A stretch of 43,882 bases of DNA from Myxococcota bacterium (GTDB lineage Bacteria > Myxococcota_A > UBA796 > JAJRTE01), in the NCBI GenBank assembly GCA_024278455.1, contig JAJRTE010000009.1, positions 1 through 43,882 on the forward strand, read 5' to 3'. Below are positions 8,172-17,000 of the stretch, piece by piece (the stretch's first letter is position 1; each line of letters opens with the position of its first letter). Below the pieces are notes generated by a model. It ran no database searches. It was not told where the DNA came from and saw nothing but the letters and a program-made list of their open reading frames with translations. The translations under genes were made by a program, and so were the position numbers.

Positions 8172-8380
8172 GTTCATTCTCCTTTGTTCGCGAACGACGC
8201 TGGACAAGGATAACCACGCGGTGTCGAGATGTCTCGAGATTTTCTTCATGCCGCTCGGCGGGCCGGGGATCGGTGCCGCCGGTTTGCAGCATTCCTGCGC
8301 CCGGTACGACGTGCGAAGGGGCTGTCGGCTCTGGGAAAGAGAGGGAGCGGAAAGTGGCGGTGAGGGGTGGCGGGATCAGA

Positions 8381-10267
8381 TCAGAGATTGGTCGGCGAAA
8401 CGCATTCTCCTACGTAGTCGACAGAGACCCCTGCGGCTGCGGCGTCGCAGTCGTTGCTGTAGGTCTTGCCGTCGCACCCGCATACGGGGTTCCAGACGAG
8501 GGGGCACATCTCGGGTTGCTCGACGCACAGCCCCGACTCCGCGGCACACTCCTTGAAGAAGCAGTAGGTGCCTTCCTTGCAGGAGGTATTGTCCCAGCAG
8601 AGTTCCGCCGGGGGCTCGCACTCCCCGGGGTGGCTGACGTTGACCCCTGCCATTGCGGCGTAGCACTCGTTGGAGTAGGTCTTGCCGTCGCACCCGCACA
8701 CGGGATCCCACAGGTCGATGCAGGCTTCGGGCCGTTCCACACACTTGCCAGGCTCGGTGTTCGTTTCGCCGCAGCCACTATCGAAGGCGCAATAGCTGTC
8801 TTTGGCGCAGTCGTCGTTGGTGCGGCACGCAGGGGAGATCGGCTCGCATTCCCCCACGTGGTCGATGGAGACGCCCGCCATGGTGGCTTCGCACTCGTTG
8901 GAATAGGTCTTGCCGTCACAGCCGCAAACGGGGTCGTAGAGGAGTGGGCACTCCTCGGGGCGTTCGACGCATTTCCCCTCGTTGTCCATCCAGTCGCAGG
9001 TGCCGATGGGATATATGCAGACATAGCCCTCGTCGCACATCTGACCGGTGATGCCTCCACACACCTCCTGGGGCGGTTCCCGGCATTCGCCTTCATAGTC
9101 GACGTTCACGCCGGCTGCCGCGGCCATGCAGGCGTTGGAGTAGGTCTTGCCGTCGCACCCGCAGACCGGGGCGTACTCGGCGGTGCAGGCTTCGGGCCGT
9201 TCTTTGCACACGCCATCCTGTACGGTTCCGTCCGGGGACGGGCCGCAGCCATCTTCGAAGAAGCAGTACTCGGTGGCGGTGCAATCGGAGTTGTCCTTGC
9301 AGATGACCTGCTCGATCTTGCATTCTCCCGGGTAGTCCACGGACACGCCAGCCATGGCGGCGAAACACTCGTTGGAGTAAGTCTCGCCGTCGCAGCCGCA
9401 AACGGGGTCGTAGATTTCGGGACAGGCTTCGGGCTGATCTTCACACACGCCGGACTTGGCGCCGCAGTCGTCGAAGTGGCAGTACTGGCCCTCATCGCAC
9501 ATGGTGTTTTCCCAGCAGATGACCTCCGCACACTCCGGTAGGTCCACCACGCCGTCGCAGTCGTTGTCGATCCCGTCACAGATTTCCTCCGCGCCGGGAT
9601 ACACGTCGGGGTTGTTGTCGTCGCAGTCGCCCTGGTTGACGGTCCAACCGTCTCCATCGTTGTCCGGGCCGGGGCACTCCTCGGCGCCCACGCCTGCGGC
9701 GAGCAAGCCGGCAAGAACGACCGTCCTCGTGGTTTTCCAGAACAGTTCGGTTGATAGGCTCATGTTACCTCCCATCTGTTGCTCCGTTGTTGACAGTACA
9801 TCTACATAGCCATTGCAGTTGTTGTCCAGCCCGTCCTTGCAGTCCTCCTCTGCGCCGGGGTTGATTTTCCCGTTCCGATCGTCGCAATCCCCGCCCTGGG
9901 AGACATAGGCCTCCGGCGGGTTCTCGCAGATCGTCACGGCACTCATGTCGAGGCCCCATCCGTCCCCGTCGGCGTCCAGGTAATAGGTCGGGCACGGGGT
10001 CGGTGTCACCCTGCTGCTCCCTGGGGTTGCGGGTGGGTCGCAGCCCTGGGTCATGTCCGGGCGATAGTCGTTGCAATCGAGCGGAGGACAGAGGCCGTCC
10101 CGGTCATAGTCGCACAGTGGAGAGGTCGTACACGCTGTCGTGCCCAGTGCCAGCCCGATGGCGCCAACGGCCAGGAGGCGGAATGCATTCCACGTCCGCG
10201 GCCGTCCGTCCGGGCATGTGCCGGGCAATGGAGTAGTGAGCCTCGACAGACCATCCACTGTAGCCAT
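8381..10267 (-). CDS. MopE/Kazal-repeat envelope protein (possibly two proteins in one frame)
   Basis: The open frame encodes 628 residues. Residues 1-168 form a lipoprotein-like unit: a hydrophobic segment ending GLALGTTACTTS, then one MopE-type acidic metal-binding repeat (DADGDGWG...GGDCDD...INPGAEE...DNNCNGYVD). At residue 169 a new ATG with strong Shine-Dalgarno GGGAGG begins a second signal peptide (VVLAGLLAAGVGAEEC), a second MopE repeat and then five copies of a roughly 70-residue module: a Cys-rich segment plus a Kazal-type domain (PVCGCDGKTYSNEC...GEC). Kazal domains inhibit serine proteases, and every copy keeps the CGCDGxTYSN core. The frame has no stop between the two units, so either a single protein with an internal membrane segment or two overlapping products is possible. 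An ECF-type promoter matching that of the nearby sigma gene lies just upstream. CTCGAG sites are absent here. Confidence 0.85.
   Translation of the reverse strand: MATVDGLSRLTTPLPGTCPDGRPRTWNAFRLLAVGAIGLALGTTACTTSPLCDYDRDGLCPPLDCNDYRPDMTQGCDPPATPGSSRVTPTPCPTYYLDADGDGWGLDMSAVTICENPPEAYVSQGGDCDDRNGKINPGAEEDCKDGLDNNCNGYVDVLSTTEQQMGGNMSLSTELFWKTTRTVVLAGLLAAGVGAEECPGPDNDGDGWTVNQGDCDDNNPDVYPGAEEICDGIDNDCDGVVDLPECAEVICWENTMCDEGQYCHFDDCGAKSGVCEDQPEACPEIYDPVCGCDGETYSNECFAAMAGVSVDYPGECKIEQVICKDNSDCTATEYCFFEDGCGPSPDGTVQDGVCKERPEACTAEYAPVCGCDGKTYSNACMAAAAGVNVDYEGECREPPQEVCGGITGQMCDEGYVCIYPIGTCDWMDNEGKCVERPEECPLLYDPVCGCDGKTYSNECEATMAGVSIDHVGECEPISPACRTNDDCAKDSYCAFDSGCGETNTEPGKCVERPEACIDLWDPVCGCDGKTYSNECYAAMAGVNVSHPGECEPPAELCWDNTSCKEGTYCFFKECAAESGLCVEQPEMCPLVWNPVCGCDGKTYSNDCDAAAAGVSVDYVGECVSPTNL
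9761..9773 (-). promoter_or_regulatory. Internal ribosome binding site and start inside the MopE/Kazal frame
   Basis: GGGAGG (9773-9768) stands four bases before ATG (9763-9761), in frame with the long ORF. The codons after it encode a positively charged segment and a hydrophobic stretch ending VGAEEC, a normal secretion signal. This supports an independent 460-residue Kazal protein (8381-9763) in addition to, or instead of, the 628-residue read-through product. Confidence 0.65.
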
Positions 10268-10299
10268 CGCGGCGATGTCCCCCTTTCACTTCTTCTTCT

Positions 10300-10324
10300 G
10301 ACGGCCGGCGGCCGGATGTGACAA
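10300..10324 (-). promoter_or_regulatory. Predicted ECF-sigma promoter of the MopE/Kazal gene
   Basis: On the minus strand TTGTC (10324-10320) is followed after 16 bases by CGTC (10303-10300). The context TTTCTTGTC-A-CAT and CGTCAGAAGAAG is nearly identical to the element upstream of the ECF sigma gene at 13826-13850, where the same TTTCTTGTC-x-CAT and CGGCAGAAAAAG occur with the same 16-base spacing. The element lies about 33 bp before the ATG at 10267. A CGTC-type -10 is common for ECF sigma factors. Confidence 0.6.
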
Positions 10325-10365
10325 GAAAATCGACGGCCGTGGGCCGATTCGGTGCATCACCATGG

Positions 10366-12198
10366 TCACCATGACAGGGTCAATCCGGCGGAGGCAGCGT
10401 GTTCCCAGGAGACCGGGGGAGGCACGTCGCTCAGCGCCGGCAATTGGAACCTGAGCAGCTCTCCTCGCAAGAACGGACCTATCGATGCCCCACCTCTCGA
10501 TGTATGAGCCCAGGTGAGTACCAGGTCCGCGCTCGAGTTTTCCAGGAAGACGAACCGGTTTCCCTTGCCGTCCGCGCCTTCGATCGAGCGGTCGTCCACG
10601 AGTCGGGCGCCCTCGGTGACCATGCCGGGCGCATAGGAAACCCCGGCGTCCAGGCCGATACGTCCCCGGGTCGTGGCCCAGGACTGACTCAGGACCGGTC
10701 CGATGCGTGCCTCGGCATGGATGGCTCCGGTGAGTTTGTCCTTGGCGTTGACCCAGAGTTCGGGGTACCGGACTGCTGATACCTGGACGGCCATGCCGAA
10801 AGCCAGGAACCAGCGTCCCCGGTCGGCCCATGGCCAGGTTCTCGTGACGCGCGCGAGCGCGCCGTATCGAGGGTCCCCGGTGCCGGCGAGGTCTGCCCCC
10901 ATGGTGGGCGACGGGATACCGGCGAGCACGGTCCACCGGGGTTTCGAGTAGTTTTTGCGTTCGTGCATCCGTCTGAACGGGCTGTTCAAGACCGAGCGTT
11001 CTTCGTCCGCGTCGATGAGCCAGGTCTCGGTGCCTCCCGGTGGGTCTCCTTCTCCCTTCATCCCCCGGGGCAGGAGCACCACGAACCGGCGGGAAGCGTC
11101 TCGCCCCAGCGACACAGCGTCTCGACCGATCACGAGGTCGGTCTTTTCGGCCGGGTACCCCGGGTGGAGCCACGAATCTCGAGGCAGGAACCGCAGGAGT
11201 GTGTAGGTGCCAGGCTTGAGCTGGATGACCGTGGGCCGGATGCCTTCGTGGTAGACTTCGGCGACGAGCCGCCGGGTCTTGCCCTGGATCACCCGGATCT
11301 GTCCGTGCGGGAAGCTTGGTTCGAGCCGAATGGCGCCCAGCCTGGTGGTGCGGAGATCGATGACCGTGGCGCGCCGGTCCTTGCGGGGAGGCACGACGAC
11401 CACCTGGGGTGCGCCCTCGACACCGTCGAACTGGCGCGCGACGTAGGTTCCCCACTCCTGGAAGGTGATCCTGCCATCGTCGTCAAGGTCCGCAGGTCCC
11501 CTCAGCGCGCTCAGGCCCACGAGCGTGAGGAGGCCGCTGGCCAGGTAATCTTGTTCCGGGGCAGCCGTCGTGGCGCCGATCAAGCCCAGCCATCGTGGGC
11601 GATCTGGCGTGGCCATCTCCGAATCGTCGAAGATGGGGGGAGGCGGCAGGGTCGTCATGCGGTCCCCGTCACGCACGACCTGGGCCAGGTGGCAACCGTC
11701 CATCAAGGCGAACACGTCATCGGCACCCACTCGAGCCAGGCTCACCCTGAACGAGCGGGCCTGGAGCCGCTGGTCCGCGAAGTGGAGGATGCCTCCCCGT
11801 TCGCCATGGCCGGAGAAGTGGAGGAACAGGTGCACGCGGGCAGCGCCGTGGGCACGGGCCTGTTCGACGACACGCTCCATCTCGCTCAGCGCCCTGTCCC
11901 ACTCGGTGAGTGTGGGCGGGTGATGCTCGAGGAGCCGAGCGGAAGGCCGCGATGCCAGAGTCTCCTCGTCTGGATCCACCAGGAGCCACAATCGGCCGTA
12001 GGGGTGCAGTTCGGTAAAGGTCTCTGCCGCGGACAGGGCGTCGTCGTCGGCGTAGTGCAGGTCGCGTGTCTCGTCCCCGACGTACCGGTTGTTGCCAATG
12101 ACCAAGGCCAGGTCGAGGACGTTCGCAGCATGCCCCGTTGCGGAGCACGCGAGCGCCAGACAGATACAGCTACAGTATCCTGCGACCCAGGACCGCAT
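10366..12198 (-). CDS. Caspase-like (C14) protease with EF-hand-like loop and C-terminal beta-barrel-like domain
   Basis: The 610-residue protein has a signal peptide (to about residue 24), then a caspase-like domain opening LALVIGNNRYV and YADDDALSAA. The catalytic dyad is visible: His131 in HFSGHG and Cys169 in ALMDGCHLA (classical DACHSG). Next, DLDDDGRITFQEW (about 238-250) fits an EF-hand calcium loop at a place where metacaspase-like proteins often carry one. Residues about 270-410 are beta-rich, and from about 430 to the end aromatic alternating strands finish with LTLSW, as in an outer-membrane barrel. The start ATG (12198) overlaps the stop of the sigma/anti-sigma gene (TGATG) and follows GAGGAGGAGGTG, so translation is coupled. 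The product is expected in the outer membrane or periplasm. Substrates are unknown; the neighbouring Kazal protein is a candidate partner. Confidence 0.84.
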   Translation of the reverse strand: MRSWVAGYCSCICLALACSATGHAANVLDLALVIGNNRYVGDETRDLHYADDDALSAAETFTELHPYGRLWLLVDPDEETLASRPSARLLEHHPPTLTEWDRALSEMERVVEQARAHGAARVHLFLHFSGHGERGGILHFADQRLQARSFRVSLARVGADDVFALMDGCHLAQVVRDGDRMTTLPPPPIFDDSEMATPDRPRWLGLIGATTAAPEQDYLASGLLTLVGLSALRGPADLDDDGRITFQEWGTYVARQFDGVEGAPQVVVVPPRKDRRATVIDLRTTRLGAIRLEPSFPHGQIRVIQGKTRRLVAEVYHEGIRPTVIQLKPGTYTLLRFLPRDSWLHPGYPAEKTDLVIGRDAVSLGRDASRRFVVLLPRGMKGEGDPPGGTETWLIDADEERSVLNSPFRRMHERKNYSKPRWTVLAGIPSPTMGADLAGTGDPRYGALARVTRTWPWADRGRWFLAFGMAVQVSAVRYPELWVNAKDKLTGAIHAEARIGPVLSQSWATTRGRIGLDAGVSYAPGMVTEGARLVDDRSIEGADGKGNRFVFLENSSADLVLTWAHTSRGGASIGPFLRGELLRFQLPALSDVPPPVSWEHAASAGLTLSW

Positions 12199-13778
12199 CA
12201 CGGGTCACCTCCTCCTCGAGGTTCCACGATGTGGATTTCCACGTGATACTCGGCTGCGTCTCGAACGATTTCCATCTCGAGACTATCGCCGGGACCGATA
12301 CCATGGCGCTCGAGGGCCGCCAGGTTGAGCGTCCCGCCGAGCAGCAAGTCGGCGTCGGTCGCGACCGCCCGGCCTGTCACCGGGGGGATCGGAAGCAGCC
12401 GCCGCTCCCCGCCGTCTCCGGCGGCGTAGAGCTTCATCCTGGCCGACCACCCATCCTTCCCCGCCGGGAGGCGTTCGGGACGGGTGACGCGCACCTGGAT
12501 TCGGGCATTGGCCGGTAGCCGGGTCTCCACCAGACCGTCGTGATCAGGTTGCAAATCGATGACTCGAGCCGCCTCGTCCCCCGGTAACTGGACCCACAAG
12601 ACGACAGGGGCGGCCGCCAGGTTCGCTTCTTCATCCCCGCCTTTCCAGCGTACCGGCTCCGTGGCCCCTTCCGGCCCGCCCGGGACGGTCGCATACCAGT
12701 GCCAGGTTGCGATCCCGGCGAGGAAAACAGCGGCCATCGCGGCGATCGGGCGCCATGCGCGCCGGCGTCGAGGCAGCGTCTGCATCGTGGAGCCGTCGGC
12801 ATCAGGGTCGCCGCCATCCGGCCCTGGCCGGGGCAGCACGCGGAGTTCAGGTTGCCGGCTGATCCCTCCGTCCGTGGCGCCTGTCGTGTCCTGATCGGCG
12901 TTCGGCATGCGCGCCGGGATCGATAGCAGCCTGGCCTCGAGGCCGGACGGAAGGGGCGAGCAGGCCTCATCCGCCTCTGCTGTGGCCCGGTCCCACCACG
13001 GCTTGACCAAGGCCGACTCGAGCGCCACGAGTGCCTCGAGGTTGTGCCGGTCTGCCTCGCACGCCTCGAGGCGCGCGCGAACCGGTGCCTGGTCCGGAGA
13101 ATCGGGGGCCTCGAGGTAGCGCAAGAGTGTCTCCGGGGATAGCGTCGCCCGTTCCGAAGTGGTCCGTTCCATCATGGGTCTCCTCGAGACAGGCTGCACA
13201 GCGGTTCGGCCGGCCCTCTCGCGCCGCTCTACACACTGGCGAATCCGCGCCAGTGCTCGATGCCGTCGCTTGCGCACCCGGTCCCCCTTCCAGGGGTTCC
13301 TGGTCCTCCATGACGGATGGCCGTTCAAGGCAGCCGCGATCTCCGCGTCCGTCATGGGGGGGTCGGCAGGCTGACCCGGCGCTGGTTCCGTCCTCCCGTA
13401 GAAGCGATCGACGATGTATCGATCGACGGGACGGAGGCGGCCCAGGCAATGCTCGAGGGCCTCGACGTCCGGTTCGGTGTCCGATGCATCGGCCGCGCCC
13501 AGGTGCCGCTCGGCGTCCCCGAACGCCTGGCGCAGCCGCAAGAAACGTTGCTGGCAACGCAGGTACGCGAGGTACTCGAACCGGGCGATACCGTGTAGCC
13601 ACGGACCGGGGTCGTCCCCATCGAACGTATGGCGCTTGGCCCAGGCGCGTTCGAACGTTCGCTGGAGCAGGTCGTCCGCGTCCGCCTCCCGGCCACAGGT
13701 CATCCGGCACAGAATCCTCCGGAGAACGGGTCCGTGGAGCCGGACAGCCTCTTCAAACGCTGCCTGGCACAGGGCCAT
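12198..13778 (-). CDS. ECF sigma factor fused in frame to an anti-sigma-like membrane protein
   Basis: The frame runs 526 residues from ATG 13778 (AGGAG six bases upstream). Residues 1-200 are an ECF sigma factor: region 2 has ADADDLLQRTFERAWAK and PWLHGIARFEYLAYLR; region 4 has MTDAEIAAAL and a very basic recognition segment (DRVRKRRHRALARIR), with a Pro-rich insertion between. From about residue 202 (MMERTTSERATLSPETLL) comes a cytosolic segment resembling an anti-sigma N-terminus, one membrane helix (WRPIAAMAAVFLAGIATWHW) and a roughly 150-residue beta-rich periplasmic domain. No stop separates the parts, but GAGGAG stands just before MM, so a separate anti-sigma protein of about 325 residues could also be made. 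An ECF-type promoter precedes the gene, implying autoregulation. The coupled caspase gene follows, and the signal for release may be proteolysis. Confidence 0.82.
   Translation of the reverse strand: MALCQAAFEEAVRLHGPVLRRILCRMTCGREADADDLLQRTFERAWAKRHTFDGDDPGPWLHGIARFEYLAYLRCQQRFLRLRQAFGDAERHLGAADASDTEPDVEALEHCLGRLRPVDRYIVDRFYGRTEPAPGQPADPPMTDAEIAAALNGHPSWRTRNPWKGDRVRKRRHRALARIRQCVERRERAGRTAVQPVSRRPMMERTTSERATLSPETLLRYLEAPDSPDQAPVRARLEACEADRHNLEALVALESALVKPWWDRATAEADEACSPLPSGLEARLLSIPARMPNADQDTTGATDGGISRQPELRVLPRPGPDGGDPDADGSTMQTLPRRRRAWRPIAAMAAVFLAGIATWHWYATVPGGPEGATEPVRWKGGDEEANLAAAPVVLWVQLPGDEAARVIDLQPDHDGLVETRLPANARIQVRVTRPERLPAGKDGWSARMKLYAAGDGGERRLLPIPPVTGRAVATDADLLLGGTLNLAALERHGIGPGDSLEMEIVRDAAEYHVEIHIVEPRGGGDP
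13170..13185 (-). promoter_or_regulatory. Internal Shine-Dalgarno and double start of the anti-sigma part
   Basis: GAGGAG (13185-13180) lies four bases before ATG 13175 and seven before the adjacent in-frame ATG 13172. Both begin the MERTTSERATLSPE segment, a natural anti-sigma N-terminus. This is the placement expected for two genes that lost, or never needed, an intervening stop codon. Confidence 0.6.
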
Positions 13779-13825
13779 TGTTGCTCCTGTCGGGTCGCTC
13801 CTGCCGGCCTCTCGCCCCTTTTTCT

Positions 13826-13850
13826 GCCGTCCGACACCACAATGGGACAA
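13826..13850 (-). promoter_or_regulatory. Predicted autoregulatory ECF promoter of the sigma gene
   Basis: On the minus strand TTGTC (13850-13846), 16 bases, then CGGC (13829-13826), within TTTCTTGTC-C-CAT and CGGCAGAAAAAG. It aligns with the element before the MopE/Kazal gene at 10300-10324. It sits about 48 bp before the ATG at 13778. Confidence 0.57.
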
Positions 13851-13961
13851 GAAACGCGTCCAGGACACACCCTCTCATTATCGTACTAGGCCATGTCGCA
13901 GCGATCTGCTACAAAACCGCGCAACCAGAACAGTCGTCGTCATGCGGTATCGCGCGTCCCC

Positions 13962-13980
13962 TCCCGTTGTCGAGACGGGA
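13962..13980. other. Small inverted repeat downstream of the pullulanase gene
   Basis: TCCCGT and ACGGGA form a 6-bp stem with a 7-base loop, 65-83 bp after the pullulanase stop. There is no T run, so a terminator role is only possible. The remainder of the 13779-14044 gap holds the sigma promoter and nothing else I recognise. Confidence 0.25.
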
Positions 13981-14044
13981 TCCACGCCGGTGACATCGTC
14001 AGGCGTGTGGCGGCTGCTGGATCAGATGATACCTCGAGCGATCG

Positions 14045-17000
14045 TTACTGGTCGGCTACGCACACGAGGGTGGTTCTCGGAGGCGCGGTGACGGTGCCGT
14101 CTCCGGACCCGCAATCGGCGCCGCTCAACACCGGGTCGCCAGAAGCCTCCAACACCTCGTGGAGCACCATGGGCACGGCAAGGGTCTCGTGCCGGAACGT
14201 GACCGGGTCTCGAGTCGCGTTGAACACCACGGCGATCATGGTCGCGTTCGGGTCGAGGTCGTCCAGTCCTTCGCCCTGGTCGAGGAGTGCCATCACGATG
14301 AGCCCGGGGACCTGGTTCGGGCCGCCTTCCGCGTTCAGAAAACGGACTCGAGCCATGATGTCCTCCGCGGTTCGCAACCGGAACAGGGGGGAGCCGAATC
14401 GTATGCGGAGGAGGTCCTGGAAGTAGGCGGTGGTGGCACGGATGTCGGACTCGGAAGGGATCAGTGCGGGGTCGGCCAGGCGTGGCTGCCAGATGTCCCA
14501 GGCGTATTGGTTCTTGTCCGCGATGGGTAGGCCGACGCCCCAGTTGTTGGTCGCGTAGCTGAAATCGATCCGGTTGAACCAGTCGCCCGAATCGTAGCTA
14601 TCTCCGTCGCCCGACTTGGAGCGCAGCATGTCGGATCCGGCATGGAAGAAGGGCACGCCCTGGCCCAGCGCGATGATGGCCAACCCCATCTGCTGCATGC
14701 GCACCCGTTCCGTCACCGTGGCGGTCTCCGGGTCTCGGGCAGGCACCTGGAACGGGGCTTTGGCCTGGATGTTGTCCCACAGGGTCTGGTTGTCGTGGAC
14801 GGAGACGTAATTGATGATCTCCTCCGGGTCGGCGGTGTAGCCCGCGCCGGACGACCCGCGGTAGGTCACTTGCGCCCCGGATACCACCTCGCCGCTCGCA
14901 CTGGTGAAGGTGTAGTCTCGCAGGTTGCCGGCCAGCCCGATCCGGATGTCGTCCATCAGCTCGAGGAGCTGTTTCCGGTGGGCGTCGAGGTAGGTATCAT
15001 AGGCCGACGGTGTGGGCTCGACGGGCGTCGGCGTGGCGGAATCCAGGGCGGGGGTCGTGTCGCTGGCCGGGGGAGCGGTGGGGGTGGAATCGGCCCGCCG
15101 GTCCAGCGGCACCAGTTCCTCGTCCAGGTCCATCAGGTTGTCGTCGTAGTAGAGGCCCGTGACGAATCCCTGCTCCCACAGGGAGGCGAAGGGGTTGCCA
15201 CCGCGCACCGAGTCCCGGATTCGGTCGTTGAACGACCCGATACCGGCACCAAAAGTGTTCGGCTGGCTGAAGGCCTCGTCGGGCATGATGGCGTCGAGGG
15301 ATCCGAACTTCCATGCTTCTCCGTAGAGGTAGATCCGGGGGCCGTCGACCCCGTCTTCCTCCAGGGTCAGTGCGTCGAGGGCCGCGCGGACGTTCTCCAT
15401 GTTCTGCCGCGTGTGGTGCCCCATGAGGTCGAAACGAAACCCGTCCACCTTGTAGGCCGTGGCCCAGTGCACGACGGAGTCGATCATCAACTTCTCCATC
15501 ATCGCGTGCTCCGTGGCCGTGTCCGGACAGCAGCTCGAGGACTGGATGTAGCCATCGTTGTCCAGCCGGTAGTAGTAGCCCGGGACGATCTTGTCGAGGA
15601 CCGACTGGTCATCCTGTCCTGCCGCGTGGGTGTGGTTGTACACCTGGTCGATGACGACCCGGAGGCCGGCCTCGTTGAGGGCCTGGACCATGCGCCGGAA
15701 CTCGAGGATGCGCGCCGTACCCTGGGGATCCGTGGCGTAGCTTCCTTCGGGGACCATGTAGTGGTAGGGGTCGTAGCCCCAATTGTAGGCATCGGTGTCC
15801 TTGACCGCTGCCACCGCTGCCTGCTGCTCCTCCGAATCCGGCGCCGCATCCTCTGGAACGTCGGGCGTCACCTGCTGGCTCACGTCTTCGTCGATGGTCG
15901 CGATGTCGAACGGTGGCAGAAGGTGGACGTGGGTCAGTCCTGCTTCGGCGAGCGCTTTCAGGTGGGCCATGCCGTCGGACCCATCCTCGGTGAACGCCGC
16001 GAACCGGCCTCGAGAAGACTCCGGGCAGGTGGCATCGGATGCGCTGAAGTCCCTCACGTGGAGTTCGTAGAGCACGATGTCCTCGAACGCCTCGAGGGGC
16101 GGTTTGGACAGGGTGTCCCACCCGTCGGGCTTCAGGGCCGGGTCGTCCAGGTCGGCGACCAGGCTCTTGCCGCTGTTCATCGACAGCGCGACGCTGTAGG
16201 GGTCCGTGACCCGATTGGTTTCCACCTGGCCGGTCGAGGGCACGAACACCTGGACCTCGTACAGGTAGTAGCGACCCTTCCACGACGTGTCACCGGTCAC
16301 GGTCCACGTCCCCGGCACGTTGGGCGTGGTCATCGACACCGTCTCCGTGGCCGTGGTCGTGCTCGAGTCATCGAACAGGAGGAGTGACACGGATTGGGCA
16401 GTCGGTGCCCACAGGGTGAATGTCGGCTCGTCACCGTTCCATGTCAGGCCAAGGTCGGAGCCGTCGTAGGGAAACGCGTCGTCGAGGAGGCCGTAGAGCT
16501 GGACGCCCGTGGCGTCGCAGACCACCCCGTCCTCGTTCCTCGAAGCCGCGATCACCTGGCCGGTGATCAACTCGGGCAATAGATCTCCAAGCCCGGACAT
16601 GTCGAACTTCGCCTGCCCCTTCACGTATGGGTAGGTCTCCAGCAAGGGATCGCCCTCGTCGATGGTGCCCTCGAGGGAGATGGACAACGCGCTACCTCCA
16701 GAGAGCTGCCCGTCTTGGAGGCGGATACCACCATTGGGGGCCACGTAGAGGAAATACTCGGCCGCCCCTGGCGTTTTCCAGGCCAGCGTGCCCGCAGTCA
16801 ACCACCTGGCCTTGGCCTTGCTGATGTCCGCGGTGCACACGTCCTCCACCTCGTACTCGAAGTGGACGGTAACGCTCGGCGTAAGCGGCTCGCTGGTGTC
16901 CAGGGTGAAGGAGTAGACCCCGGAGACCTCTACGTCCAACTTGAGATTGAACCCGTTGTCGGCGAGCGTCTTGGGAACGTCCAGGCTGATCCGGTCGTCG

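Noticed and set aside
8060..9541. 493-codon plus-strand frame opposite the MopE/Kazal gene
   Set aside because: It is the antisense shadow of a repeat-rich gene with obvious Kazal and MopE motifs on the minus strand; no ribosome site and no recognisable family.
14642..16387. 581-codon plus-strand frame opposite pullulanase
   Set aside because: Antisense of an unmistakable GH13 enzyme; composition is Val/Gly/Arg-rich as expected for a shadow.
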